Assembly: GCA_030530315.1 (NCBI GenBank)
Contig: JAUMVG010000026.1
Location: forward strand, 1 to 43,336
Direction of reading: 5' to 3'
Origin: Clostridia bacterium
GTDB lineage: Bacteria; Bacillota; Clostridia; Christensenellales; Aristaeellaceae
DNA: 43,336 nt
The position numbers and the translations under genes are program-made. Each line of letters starts with the position of its first letter. Position 1 is the stretch's first letter. Below the pieces are notes generated by a model, which ran no database searches, was not told the origin of the DNA, and saw nothing but the letters and a program-made list of their open reading frames with translations. Positions 33,303 through 43,212 of the stretch are shown here, piece by piece.

Positions 33303-34054
33303 GAGAACTTCCCCAATCCCCGGATGCCCCAGCGGAGGGTGTTCACGGCGGCAGTAAATAGCCCTTCGTTCAGGAACTTGCGATAAAAGCGGAACTGCTT
33401 CTGTACCAGGCTCAGCTTGCGTCCCGTGGTGCTGTCCGAAAGCACCCGGTATCGCGCCAGAACCTCCGGGTTTCCGTAGGCCCGGCCCGTCAGCTTTATC
33501 ACGTCGTACCAGTAGGCATAGTCGTCCCGGAGCGATTTCAGCTCCTCCCGCAGATACACCTTGCCGTGCCGGGAGGTGTCGTACAGGCCCGTCAGGCAGC
33601 CGATCTGGTTCATCACCCGCATATCCTTTTCGGTAATCACGGGCTTTGCGGCGGTGGGATGCTGGATCTCCTCCGAGCGCTCGTTGATGTGCATATAGGA
33701 GCAGCAGACGCATTCCGCGCCCTTTTCAGCCATGAAGGCCAGCTGCTTTTCAAGAAAGTTCGGCTCCCACAGGTCGTCCGCGTCCAGCAGGGCGATGTAG
33801 CGCCCCTGCGCCTTTCGGAGGCCGGCATTGCGCGCGGCGGCCGAACCGGCGTTTGCCTGCCGGATCAGGTGCACGCGGGCGTCCCTTGCCGTGAATTCCT
33901 CCGCGACTCGGGCCGAGCCATCCGTCGAACCGTCGTCGACGATGTACATTTCCCAATGGGCATAGGTTTGGCCGAGCACGGAACGCACCGTCTCGGCGAG
34001 GTATTTTTCTCCGTTGTAGCACGGCGTGATGACCGAAACCAATCCGTCGACCAT
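33299..34054 (-). CDS. GT2 glycosyltransferase
   Basis: A 251-residue family 2 enzyme: VSVITPCYNGEKYL at the start, YIVDDGSTDGS, NAGSAAARNAG, and ALLDADDLWEP with the DxD-type motif. The C-terminal part (SLRDDYAYWYDVIKL) contains the probable catalytic base region. Such small enzymes usually act in teichoic acid, capsule or cell-wall glycan synthesis. The start is ATG 34054 with AAGGGG about 9 nt upstream. The frame is open to 34189, but that part is AT-rich promoter DNA. First gene of the operon. Confidence 0.85.
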   Translation of the reverse strand: MVDGLVSVITPCYNGEKYLAETVRSVLGQTYAHWEMYIVDDGSTDGSARVAEEFTARDARVHLIRQANAGSAAARNAGLRKAQGRYIALLDADDLWEPNFLEKQLAFMAEKGAECVCCSYMHINERSEEIQHPTAAKPVITEKDMRVMNQIGCLTGLYDTSRHGKVYLREELKSLRDDYAYWYDVIKLTGRAYGNPEVLARYRVLSDSTTGRKLSLVQKQFRFYRKFLNEGLFTAAVNTLRWGIRGLGKFS

Positions 34055-34117
34055 GACCGATGCCCCTTCGCGCCTTGGGCCTGTAACGGAAGCGCGAAGG
34101 GCTTCCGCCGGCCCATA

Positions 34118-34159
34118 ATTAATCAAATTAATCGTATCACAGCGGGCATAAAAAGTCAA
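34118..34159 (-). promoter_or_regulatory. Promoter of the GT2-GT2-glf operon with AT palindrome
   Basis: TTGACT (34159-34154) and TACGAT (34136-34131) are 17 nt apart on the minus strand, with a TGn extension. ATTAATCAAATTAAT (34118-34132), a dyad around CAA, overlaps the -10 and the predicted start, as an operator would. Confidence 0.6.
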
Positions 34160-34233
34160 GGCATTCGGCATTGCGCCGCGCGCCGCCAAGGGGATTCGTT
34201 ACGGCGATCCGGCTGGCGAATCTATCCTTTCTG

Positions 34234-34242
34234 TGCTATAAT
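34234..34242 (+). promoter_or_regulatory. Extended -10 promoter of the first GNAT gene
   Basis: TGCTATAAT (34234-34242) lies 41 nt before the start codon; TGGCGA at 17 nt is a weak -35. Confidence 0.55.
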
Positions 34243-34282
34243 ACGCCTATCATATATTCTTTCATCCAGGGAGGGTCCGCCC

Positions 34283-34804
34283 ATGATCCGACTCGCAACC
34301 GCCGCCGACATCCCCGCCGTTGCCGCCATCTACGAACGCATCCACGACGCCGAAGCAGCGGGAAAACTTACCACGGGCTGGCTCCGCGGGATCTACCCCA
34401 CCGAGCGGACCGCCCGAACGGCCCTCGAAGCCGGCGACCTGTTCGTCCTGGAGGATGACGGGCAGATCGCCGCCGCGGCCCGCATCAACCGTGAGCAGGT
34501 GCCGGTGTACGCGCAGGTGAACTGGAAATATCCCGCCCGGGACGACGAGGTGATGGTGCTGCACACCCTCACCGTGGACCCGATGCTCGCCGGACGCGGG
34601 CACGGCCGGGCGTTTCTGGCGTTCTATGAGCGCTACGCCCTCGAAAACCGCTGCCCGGTGTTGCGCATCGACACCAACGAGAGAAACACCGTGGCCCGCG
34701 CCATGTACGCCCGCCACGGCTACCTCGAAAGCGCCATACTTCCCACCGTCTTCAACGGCATTCCCGGCGTGAATCTGGTGTGCATGGAAAAGCGGCTGGG
34801 ATGA
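34283..34804 (+). CDS. GNAT family N-acetyltransferase
   Basis: A 173-residue single-domain acetyltransferase. Motif A reads LHTLTVDPMLAGRGHGRAFL, with the acetyl-CoA loop RGHGRA, and motif B has NERNTVARAMYARHGY. GGGAGG is about 9 nt before the ATG. The substrate is unknown. It stands alone between divergent and convergent neighbours. Confidence 0.85.
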   Translation: MIRLATAADIPAVAAIYERIHDAEAAGKLTTGWLRGIYPTERTARTALEAGDLFVLEDDGQIAAAARINREQVPVYAQVNWKYPARDDEVMVLHTLTVDPMLAGRGHGRAFLAFYERYALENRCPVLRIDTNERNTVARAMYARHGYLESAILPTVFNGIPGVNLVCMEKRLG

Positions 34805-34817
34805 GTTCCCAGCCGCT
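34791..34817. terminator. Hairpin between convergent GNAT genes
   Basis: An 11-bp perfect stem (34791-34801 with 34807-34817, 5-nt loop) includes the stop codon of the first GNAT gene. There is no U-tract, so termination strength is uncertain. Confidence 0.45.
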
Positions 34818-34843
34818 TCCGTATACGGTTTGACGCTTCAGTT

Positions 34844-35362
34844 CTATTCCAAATTGATCTCGTAGGTCAGCTCCATGCGCTCCTCCTCGGAGGAGCGGTT
34901 TTTGCGCCCTCCCGCACGGCTGACGAACCGCATCCCCAGGCGCTCCATCACACGCCGTGAAGCGTCGTTTTCTGCGTCGCACTGGGCGATGAAGCGCCGG
35001 ATGCCCAGCTGTGCCCTCGCCCACTCCATCACGCCCCGGGCTGCCTCGCCGGCATAGCCGTGTCCCCAGTACCGCTTATTCAGGATCCACCCCAGCTCGG
35101 CCGATCCGTCCTCCAGCAGGTACAGACCGATTCCGCCGATGTGCGTGTCTCCCAGGAGCACTGCGAATTCATAGTACGAGGGGACTTCCTTCTCTTGTTC
35201 CGCCATCGCATTGCGGATGACCTGCTCCGTCTCTCCGATGTTCCCGTTGGGCAGGAACATCATGTAGCGGGTGCTCTCGACGTCTGACGAATAGGCATGG
35301 GTGCTCGTCAGGTCCCGCGTGTCCAGGGGGCGCAGCGCCAGGCGCGCCGTCTCTATCCGCAT
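34844..35362 (-). CDS. RimJ/RimL-like GNAT N-acetyltransferase
   Basis: A 172-residue protein of the ribosomal-protein acetyltransferase-like group: ETARLALRPLDTRDL at the start, LGWILNKRYWGHGYAGEAARGVMEW with the acetyl-CoA loop, and CDAENDASRRVMERLGMRF. GAGGAG lies 6 nt before ATG 35362. The open frame upstream is not coding. The target is not predictable. Confidence 0.87.
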   Translation of the reverse strand: MRIETARLALRPLDTRDLTSTHAYSSDVESTRYMMFLPNGNIGETEQVIRNAMAEQEKEVPSYYEFAVLLGDTHIGGIGLYLLEDGSAELGWILNKRYWGHGYAGEAARGVMEWARAQLGIRRFIAQCDAENDASRRVMERLGMRFVSRAGGRKNRSSEEERMELTYEINLE

Positions 35363-35401
35363 GGGCATCTCCTCATTTCCATCTGTTCGATGATCTGAAA
35401 C

Positions 35402-35428
35402 GCCCGGGGCGGCGCAGCCGCCCCGGGC
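35402..35428 (-). terminator. Terminator of clpB
   Basis: A 12-bp perfect GC-only stem (35402-35413 with 35417-35428, 3-nt loop) is followed on the minus strand by GTTTC. It lies 33 bp after the clpB stop. Confidence 0.7.
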
Positions 35429-35460
35429 AAGGTCCATTATGGCACTTATGCCGTTTCTTG

Positions 35461-38076
<2,616 letters not shown>

Positions 38077-38122
38077 GGTCGTTCCCCCTTTACCCTTGTA
38101 ATCATGCCAATGGAAAGTCATC

Positions 38123-38139
38123 TTTGACTTTCTTTGACT
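38123..38139 (-). promoter_or_regulatory. CtsR operator of clpB
   Basis: On the minus strand AGTCAAAGAAAGTCAAA is a perfect match to the CtsR direct repeat RGTCAAANANRGTCAAA. It directly follows the -10, so bound CtsR would block transcription until heat stress. A third, inverted half-site (TGACTTT on the minus strand) lies just downstream. ctsR itself is not in the window. Confidence 0.85.
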
Positions 38140-38167
38140 ATTATATCCATTTTTGAACCTTTGTCAA
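38140..38167 (-). promoter_or_regulatory. SigA promoter of clpB
   Basis: TTGACA (38167-38162) and TATAAT (38145-38140), both perfect, are 16 nt apart on the minus strand. This is the strongest promoter seen in the window, fitting a gene held in check by a repressor. Confidence 0.85.
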
Positions 38168-38312
38168 TAGGGTTTTGAGAAAAATGTGAAAGTTTTCTCC
38201 GCGCATGTGGCGGACGCACCTCGATAATTCCATCGTTCCCTTTCGGCTTGCCCGCGTTCCCTTCGCGTGTTAAAGTGTTAATCTGCACACAATACGATTG
38301 ATAAACTTCCCG

Positions 38313-38321
38313 TGCTATAAT
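38313..38321 (+). promoter_or_regulatory. Extended -10 promoter of the EamA transporter gene
   Basis: TGCTATAAT (38313-38321) precedes the start codon by 36 nt. The rest of the 281-bp gap between clpB and this gene, apart from the clpB promoter and CtsR box, shows nothing recognisable. Confidence 0.55.
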
Positions 38322-38357
38322 CGCCCTGTCATTTCATATTTCCGGAGCGTGAACGCC

Positions 38358-39248
38358 ATGAGCAACCAACTTAAGGGATCCCTCTGCCTGCTGGCCGCGG
38401 CGCTGGTCTGGGGCCTGGCCTTCTCCGCCCAGAGCAACGCCATGCTCTACATACAGCCCTTCACCTTCGTTTTCCTGCGGTCGACGATCACCTGCCTGGT
38501 GCTGGTGGCGGCCATGCCGCTGTTCAGGAAGCTCTCCGGCCACGGGCAGCAAAGCGCGCCGCCATTGAGGGAGCACCTGCGCCCCGGCATCATCATCGGC
38601 CTGTTTCTCGTCGCCGCGACGATCCTCCAGCAGGTGGGCCTGGTCTACACCACGCCCGCCAAGTCCGGCTTTGTGACGGCGCTGTACATCGTCATCGTGC
38701 CCCTGCTGGGAATATTCCGCGGCCAGCGGGTCCGCGTTCCGATCTGGATCGGCCTGGCCCTGTCGCTGACGGGCATGATCCTGCTGTGCGTGCAGGACGA
38801 TCTCTCCATCGGCATCGGCGACCTGTTCACCCTGGGCAGCGCTGTGATGTTCTCCTTTCAGATCCTCGCCGTCAGCCGCTACGCCTCGGGGCGCGACGCA
38901 TTGATCCTGAGCGCGCTGCAATTCGCCACCTGCGCGGTGGTGGCCGGTGTCATCGCCTTCATCGTGGAAACACCGCGCGTGCAGGACATGCTCGCCTGCT
39001 GGAGCAGCATACTCTACGTGGCGGTGTTCTCCGGCGCCATCGGCTACACGCTGCAAATGGTGGGCCAGAAGCACACCGACCCGACTCTGGCCTCGCTGCT
39101 GATGTGCCTGGAGTCGGTGTTCGCCGCGCTGGGCGGCTGGGTGCTGCTGGGACAGGCGCTGATGCCCAGGGAACTGCTGGGCTGCGCGCTGATGCTCAGC
39201 GCCTCCGTCATTGCCCAGCTGCCGGAGAAGCGCCGACTCGCCGCGTGA
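38358..39248 (+). CDS. EamA/DMT-family membrane transporter
   Basis: A 296-residue membrane protein with about ten hydrophobic helices in two repeated EamA halves (ALVWGLAFSAQSNAM and LFTLGSAVMFSFQILAVSRYA mark their starts). Family members export amino acids or other metabolites; the substrate is not readable. ATG 38358 follows GGAGCGTG; the frame extends to 38298 but includes the promoter. It stands ahead of murI, which has its own promoter. Confidence 0.88.
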   Translation: MSNQLKGSLCLLAAALVWGLAFSAQSNAMLYIQPFTFVFLRSTITCLVLVAAMPLFRKLSGHGQQSAPPLREHLRPGIIIGLFLVAATILQQVGLVYTTPAKSGFVTALYIVIVPLLGIFRGQRVRVPIWIGLALSLTGMILLCVQDDLSIGIGDLFTLGSAVMFSFQILAVSRYASGRDALILSALQFATCAVVAGVIAFIVETPRVQDMLACWSSILYVAVFSGAIGYTLQMVGQKHTDPTLASLLMCLESVFAALGGWVLLGQALMPRELLGCALMLSASVIAQLPEKRRLAA

Positions 39249-39259
39249 ATCGCCCGCCC

Positions 39260-39288
39260 TTGCATTTCTCGCCCAAACAGCCTATAAT
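39260..39288 (+). promoter_or_regulatory. Promoter of murI
   Basis: TTGCAT (39260-39265) and TATAAT (39283-39288) are 17 nt apart, 35 nt before the murI start. Confidence 0.65.
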
Positions 39289-39323
39289 AGAGGATAGAGA
39301 ATAACTGCGGGGGCTCACCCAAC

Positions 39324-40079
39324 ATGAACGATCTGATCGGTTTCTTTGATTCCGGCATGGGCGGCATCAGCGTGCTCCATGAGGCGCGCAAGCTGCTGCC
39401 CAACGAAAACTTTCTGTTTTTCGGCGACAACGCCAACTCTCCCTACGGGCCGCGACCCCTGGAGGAGATCCGCAGGCTCAGCGCCGCAGGCATCGCGCGG
39501 CTGCTCGACCGGAACGTCAAGGCCATCGTGATCGCCTGCAACACCGCCACATCCGCCTATGCGGAGATCCTGCGCAAACAACACCCCGAGCTGCCCATCG
39601 TGGGCATGGAGCCCGCGCTGAAGCCTGCCCATTTCGCCCGCCATGGCGGCAAGGTGATCGTGCTGGCCACGGAGGCCACGCTGCGCCTTTCCAAGTTTGA
39701 GCGGCTCATGTCCCTCTACGGCGACGACGTGATCTGCGTGCCCGGGAAGGGCCTGGTGGAGCTGGTGGAGGCCGGCAAGTCCGGAAGCCCGGAGGCCGAG
39801 GCGCAGCTGCACGCGCTGCTCGGCCCCTTTGCCGGCCAGCAGATCGACGCCGTCGTGCTGGGCTGTACCCACTACCCCTTCCTGCGCGCCCAGATCCAGG
39901 CCATGTTTCCCCAGGCGCAGCTGTTCGACGGCCGGGAGGGCACTGCCCAGCGTCTCAAATACCTGCTGGAGCAGAACGATCTGCTCTCCGACAGAACACC
40001 TGGCGCCGTGGAATACCAGAGCTCCGGCGGCGCCGAGGCCATCGCGCTGATGCAATCGCTGATGGAAAAACTCGACTGA
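39324..40079 (+). CDS. murI: Glutamate racemase
   Basis: It makes D-glutamate for peptidoglycan. FFDSGMGGISVL opens the protein, the first catalytic Cys is C72 in ACNTATSAY, and the second is C181 in LGCTHYPFL. VGMEPALKPA is also typical. At 251 residues it is slightly short but complete. GGGGGC lies upstream of the ATG. Confidence 0.95.
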   Translation: MNDLIGFFDSGMGGISVLHEARKLLPNENFLFFGDNANSPYGPRPLEEIRRLSAAGIARLLDRNVKAIVIACNTATSAYAEILRKQHPELPIVGMEPALKPAHFARHGGKVIVLATEATLRLSKFERLMSLYGDDVICVPGKGLVELVEAGKSGSPEAEAQLHALLGPFAGQQIDAVVLGCTHYPFLRAQIQAMFPQAQLFDGREGTAQRLKYLLEQNDLLSDRTPGAVEYQSSGGAEAIALMQSLMEKLD

Positions 40080-40098
40080 CAGTATCATCATCAAATCA

Positions 40099-40167
40099 GA
40101 AGATCCCTCGCTATGCTCAGGATGGGCGCCGACGGGCCTGACTCTCTGAGTGGAGCGAGGGATCTTC
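40099..40167. terminator. Hairpin terminator between convergent murI and mscS
   Basis: A 14-bp perfect outer stem (40099-40112 with 40154-40167) encloses a smaller CTCAG/CTGAG stem and is followed on the plus strand by GTTTGTCTTT. The outer arm AGATCCCTCGCT resembles a segment at about 27482, so the hairpin may be a dispersed repeat used as a terminator. Confidence 0.65.
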
Positions 40168-40181
40168 GTTTGTCTTTGGGT

Positions 40182-41099
40182 TCAGGTTTTGTCCTTGTAG
40201 ACCGGCTTTGTGTAGTGGGGCATCACGATGCCCTCCCTGTCGAAGCGGGCCTTGACTCGGGTGCGAATGTCGCGCTCGATTCGCCAGTGTTCGCCCACCG
40301 GGCACTGAGCCGCGATGCGCACCACCACGGCGTCCGTATCGAAGGAGAGTATGCTCATGACGTCCGGCGTGCCGGTCAGCCCGTCGATCTCCTTCCCAGC
40401 CTTTTCCATCTCATCCTCCAGGATCCGCACCATCCGCCCCTGGTCCTCCTCGTAGGGGCAGCGCACGTCCACGATGGCCCGCTTGAAGCCGCGGCTCATG
40501 TTGGTCAGCGTGCGGATGTCGCCGTTGGGAATGACGTAGATATTGCCGTTGTAGTCCCGCACGACGGTGGTTCGTATGGCAATGGACTCCACCGTGCCGG
40601 AAAGGTCGTTGATCGTCACGATGTCTCCCACAGAGATGCTTCCCTCGATCCAGATGAAGATGCCGGAGATGATGTCCTTGACCAGCGTCTGGGAGCCGAA
40701 ACTGATGGCGATACCGCCCACCCCGGCCACGGCCAGTATGGAGCTGACGTTGACGCCGAAGAGGCTCAGCACGATGGTTGCGATGATGAAGTAGACGATG
40801 TAATTGAAGATGCTCGTCACCAGGGACTTGATGGTGTTCACCTGCTGGACGGTCCGAACGCCCTTCTGGCCGCGCATATGCACCACGGAGGAGATCATCC
40901 GCCTGCCGATGCGAAGCACGATGCACCCGATAAAGATCACCAGCCCCGCCATCAACATCTGCGTGGCGATCAGCGGCAGCCGCGTCAGGAAATTCCCCGC
41001 GCGATCCCCGGCGCCTTCCAGCATGTCGCCAACTTGATTCATGACCTCCTGAACCGGGGAATCCGCGTTCTCGGCAAGTGCTGTATAGAGTCCAAACAT
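40182..41099 (-). CDS. mscS: MscS-family small-conductance mechanosensitive channel
   Basis: A 305-residue membrane channel that releases solutes on hypo-osmotic shock. Three hydrophobic helices (about 43-63, 92-112 and 118-140). The pore helix carries the Gly/Ala-rich AVAGVGGIAISFGSQTLVKDIISG, then the β-domain VGDIVTINDLSGTVESIAIRTTVVRDYNG and IPNGDI, and a C-terminal α/β domain. The family is clear; channel size class cannot be told. Confidence 0.92.
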   Translation of the reverse strand: MFGLYTALAENADSPVQEVMNQVGDMLEGAGDRAGNFLTRLPLIATQMLMAGLVIFIGCIVLRIGRRMISSVVHMRGQKGVRTVQQVNTIKSLVTSIFNYIVYFIIATIVLSLFGVNVSSILAVAGVGGIAISFGSQTLVKDIISGIFIWIEGSISVGDIVTINDLSGTVESIAIRTTVVRDYNGNIYVIPNGDIRTLTNMSRGFKRAIVDVRCPYEEDQGRMVRILEDEMEKAGKEIDGLTGTPDVMSILSFDTDAVVVRIAAQCPVGEHWRIERDIRTRVKARFDREGIVMPHYTKPVYKDKT

Positions 41100-41171
41100 T
41101 AATTTTCTATCCTCTCTGCCGCGCCACCATTTGCGGATGGGCGCGCAGCAAATTGCTCGATCGTACTTACA

Positions 41172-42302
41172 CTATAGCATTCCCGGGTCGTTTTGGCAAG
41201 GGGGCCGGTCTTCTCCGCCTTTGGTTTGGTCTTCCCTGCCCTTGGCCTGGCGGCGCTTCTGCCTGCGAATGCGGTTGATGTGGCGTTCGAAGTCGCCGCC
41301 GTCGATCAGCTGGGCCAGCACGTACTGCTCGAAAGCCGGCACGGTGCAGGAATAGAAGCCCACCCGCGCCTCAAACCGCTCCACAAGGTCCGGCGGCAGC
41401 ACCATGTAGCTCACGCGAATGGAGGGGCTCACCGTGCGCGTGAAGGTGTTCAGATAGATCACCCGCCTCTGTCCTGAGAGGGAAAAAACCGTCTCCTCCG
41501 GTTTGCGCAGCAGCGAGAACTCAGACTCAAAGTCGTCCTCGACGATATAGCGGTCGCCTCGCTCCGCCCAACGGATATACTCGCGGCGCTTGGAGGCGGA
41601 GGCCGTCACGCCGCTGGGGAAGCTGCGAAAGGGCGTGATATGCAGTACCGAGGCCGTCGTCTTCGCCAGCGCTGAGCTGCGAATGCCGTCATGGCCGAGG
41701 GGCAACAGCTCGCAGGTGACGCCCTTGGCCTGGTAGACCTGCTCGATCTTCTCATAGGAAGGGGATTCGATGCCGTAACGGCGGTCGCTGCCCAGCATCT
41801 CCACCACCATGCCATAGAGATATTCGGACCCGGAGCCGATCACGATCTGGTCCGGTTCCGCGTGGAGTCCGCGGTTACGGGCCAGGTATCGTGAAATGGC
41901 ACCGCGCAGCTCCACGCAGCCGCGATTCGGCGACTTGTTCAGTATCGCCTCGCCGTAGTCCAGCAGCACGCGCCGCATGACCCTGGCGAGCACCGAGAAG
42001 GGAAAGGCGCTCTCCTCCTCCGGCTTCTGCTGGACGTGGCGGACGTGCTCCACGGGCTCCGCCGACGCGAACCCATCCGTATCCCGATAGCTGACGAAGA
42101 AGCCGCTCCTGGGGCGCGCCTCCACGTAGCCCTCCTGGCACAGCATCTCATAGCTGTGCTCCACCGTCACTGCGCTGACATGACGGTCCAGGGCGGTCTG
42201 CCGCCGGGATGGCAGGCGCTCTCCGCATCGCCAAACGCCTCCGACGATCTCACCCCGCAGCTCCTCATAGAGCTTCAGGTATTCCGGTTTCTTACTGTTC
42301 AT
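41172..42302 (-). CDS. Short MocR/GntR-type regulator with altered PLP site
   Basis: Residues 1-72 are a GntR winged helix (LKLYEELRGEIVGG, LPSRRQTALDRHVSAVTVEHSYEML). Residues ~95-350 follow the aminotransferase-like fold of MocR regulators (IGSGSEYLYGMVVEMLG, YIVEDDFESEF). Where the family has the PLP lysine in a TFSK motif, this protein reads NTFTRTVSP with Arg at 289. The usual PSHQFPTG segment reads PFRSFPSG. It ends at 376 residues, soon after HINRIRR, so the C-terminal small subdomain (~90 residues) is missing. Divergent from, and probably controlling, the ECF S component. Confidence 0.82.
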   Translation of the reverse strand: MNSKKPEYLKLYEELRGEIVGGVWRCGERLPSRRQTALDRHVSAVTVEHSYEMLCQEGYVEARPRSGFFVSYRDTDGFASAEPVEHVRHVQQKPEEESAFPFSVLARVMRRVLLDYGEAILNKSPNRGCVELRGAISRYLARNRGLHAEPDQIVIGSGSEYLYGMVVEMLGSDRRYGIESPSYEKIEQVYQAKGVTCELLPLGHDGIRSSALAKTTASVLHITPFRSFPSGVTASASKRREYIRWAERGDRYIVEDDFESEFSLLRKPEETVFSLSGQRRVIYLNTFTRTVSPSIRVSYMVLPPDLVERFEARVGFYSCTVPAFEQYVLAQLIDGGDFERHINRIRRQKRRQAKGREDQTKGGEDRPPCQNDPGML

Positions 42303-42333
42303 CTGGCCTTATATTTTTGTTCCTTTCTGGCAC

Positions 42334-42381
42334 TTTTCATAATGTCAAATTCAGTATATACTGTGTGACAACAAAAGTCAA
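42334..42381. promoter_or_regulatory. Overlapping divergent promoters and dyad between the MocR gene and the S component
   Basis: Plus strand: TTTTCA (42334-42339), 17 nt, TATACT (42357-42362). Minus strand: TTGACT (42381-42376), 17 nt, TATACT (42358-42353). The two -10 boxes overlap in the palindrome AGTATATACT (42353-42362), framed by TGTCA (42343-42347) and TGACA (42366-42370). One regulator bound here would control both genes. Confidence 0.7.
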
Positions 42382-42409
42382 GCCGTCCCGACCCCTCAGG
42401 AGGTGCCCC

Positions 42410-42976
42410 ATGAAACACAGGCAGTTTTCAGTATTCAACATCACCTTTATCGCCATGATGGCCGCCATGGTCTATGTGGTCACGCTGTTCCGCTTCCCGC
42501 TTCTGGGCTCGAAGGTGCACTTTGCCAACGCCGTCTGCCTGCTGGGAGGCATCCTGCTGGGGCCGCTGCAAGGCGGGCTGGCTGCGGGCATCGGGTCTGC
42601 GCTCTATGACGCCGTGGCGGGCTACGATTTCATCAATGTGCTCATCACGCTGGTCAGCAAATTTGCCATGGCCTATGTGTGCGGCCTGATCCTGTATCAC
42701 GATGAAAGCCGGGTCGACAAGCCCGATCGGACGGTGCTCGCCTGTGTCTGCGGCGCGCTGACCTACGTCTTTCTCTACATGCTCAAGACGTTCATCTACA
42801 ACCAGTTCGTCTACGGGTATCCCATTGACACCGTGTGGGCGACCATGCTCTCCAAGCTGATCCCCTCGCTGATCAACGCCGGCGTGGCCATCGTCGCGGC
42901 TCCCCTGTTCTACCACGCCGTGCTGCCCGCGCTGCGCTCCACAGGCCTTTTGAAGCGGATGCGCGCCCAGGCGTAA
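42410..42976 (+). CDS. ECF transporter S component
   Basis: A 188-residue membrane protein with about five or six hydrophobic helices. FIAMMAAMVYVVTLFRFP, the VHFANAVCLLGGILLGPLQGG segment and GIGSALYDAVAGYD are typical of ECF substrate-binding subunits of the pyridoxine/hydroxymethylpyrimidine-like group. AGGAGG lies 6 nt before the ATG. It has no ATPase of its own and would use the EcfA1A2T module at 22.6-25.1 kb or a similar one. A MocR neighbour suggests vitamin B6 as substrate, but this is inference. Confidence 0.82.
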   Translation: MKHRQFSVFNITFIAMMAAMVYVVTLFRFPLLGSKVHFANAVCLLGGILLGPLQGGLAAGIGSALYDAVAGYDFINVLITLVSKFAMAYVCGLILYHDESRVDKPDRTVLACVCGALTYVFLYMLKTFIYNQFVYGYPIDTVWATMLSKLIPSLINAGVAIVAAPLFYHAVLPALRSTGLLKRMRAQA

Positions 42977-43102
42977 GCCGCCTTCTGCAGTACACAGTCT
43001 AATCCTTATATCGTTTTAATATCGAGCGCCAGTCGGTTCGTTCGACTGGTGCGCAATTTGCAGAAATGCCACATGTATCCTTACTGTTTGCATCCGTCAT
43101 AT

Positions 43103-43141
43103 AAAAAACCGCTGAAAGCGAATTGCTTCCAGTGGTTTCTT
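43103..43141. terminator. Bidirectional terminator
   Basis: A 14-bp stem with two imperfect (G-T-type or mismatched) pairs (43106-43119 with 43125-43138, 5-nt loop) is flanked by an A-run on the left and TTTCTT on the right, so it can act in both directions. Confidence 0.6.
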
Positions 43142-43189
43142 ATCATATACATCACAGGCTCAGTCAGGGCCAGTTCTGATAAACAATGA

Positions 43190-43212
43190 AGCCAGCCTAA
43201 CGGCTGGCTTTT
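43190..43212 (+). terminator. Rho-independent terminator
   Basis: An 8-bp perfect stem (43190-43197 with 43202-43209) and a TAAC loop are followed by TTTT. No gene directly precedes it in the window other than the S component 214 bp upstream. Confidence 0.65.

Noticed and set aside
42303-42409. Riboswitch upstream of the ECF S component
   Set aside because: The predicted leader is only about 40 nt, too short for TPP, FMN or similar aptamers, and none of their conserved motifs is present.
43026-43054. Hairpin with GGTTCG considered as part of a tRNA
   Set aside because: No acceptor stem, D-arm or proper T-loop (GTTCRANNC) could be placed around it.
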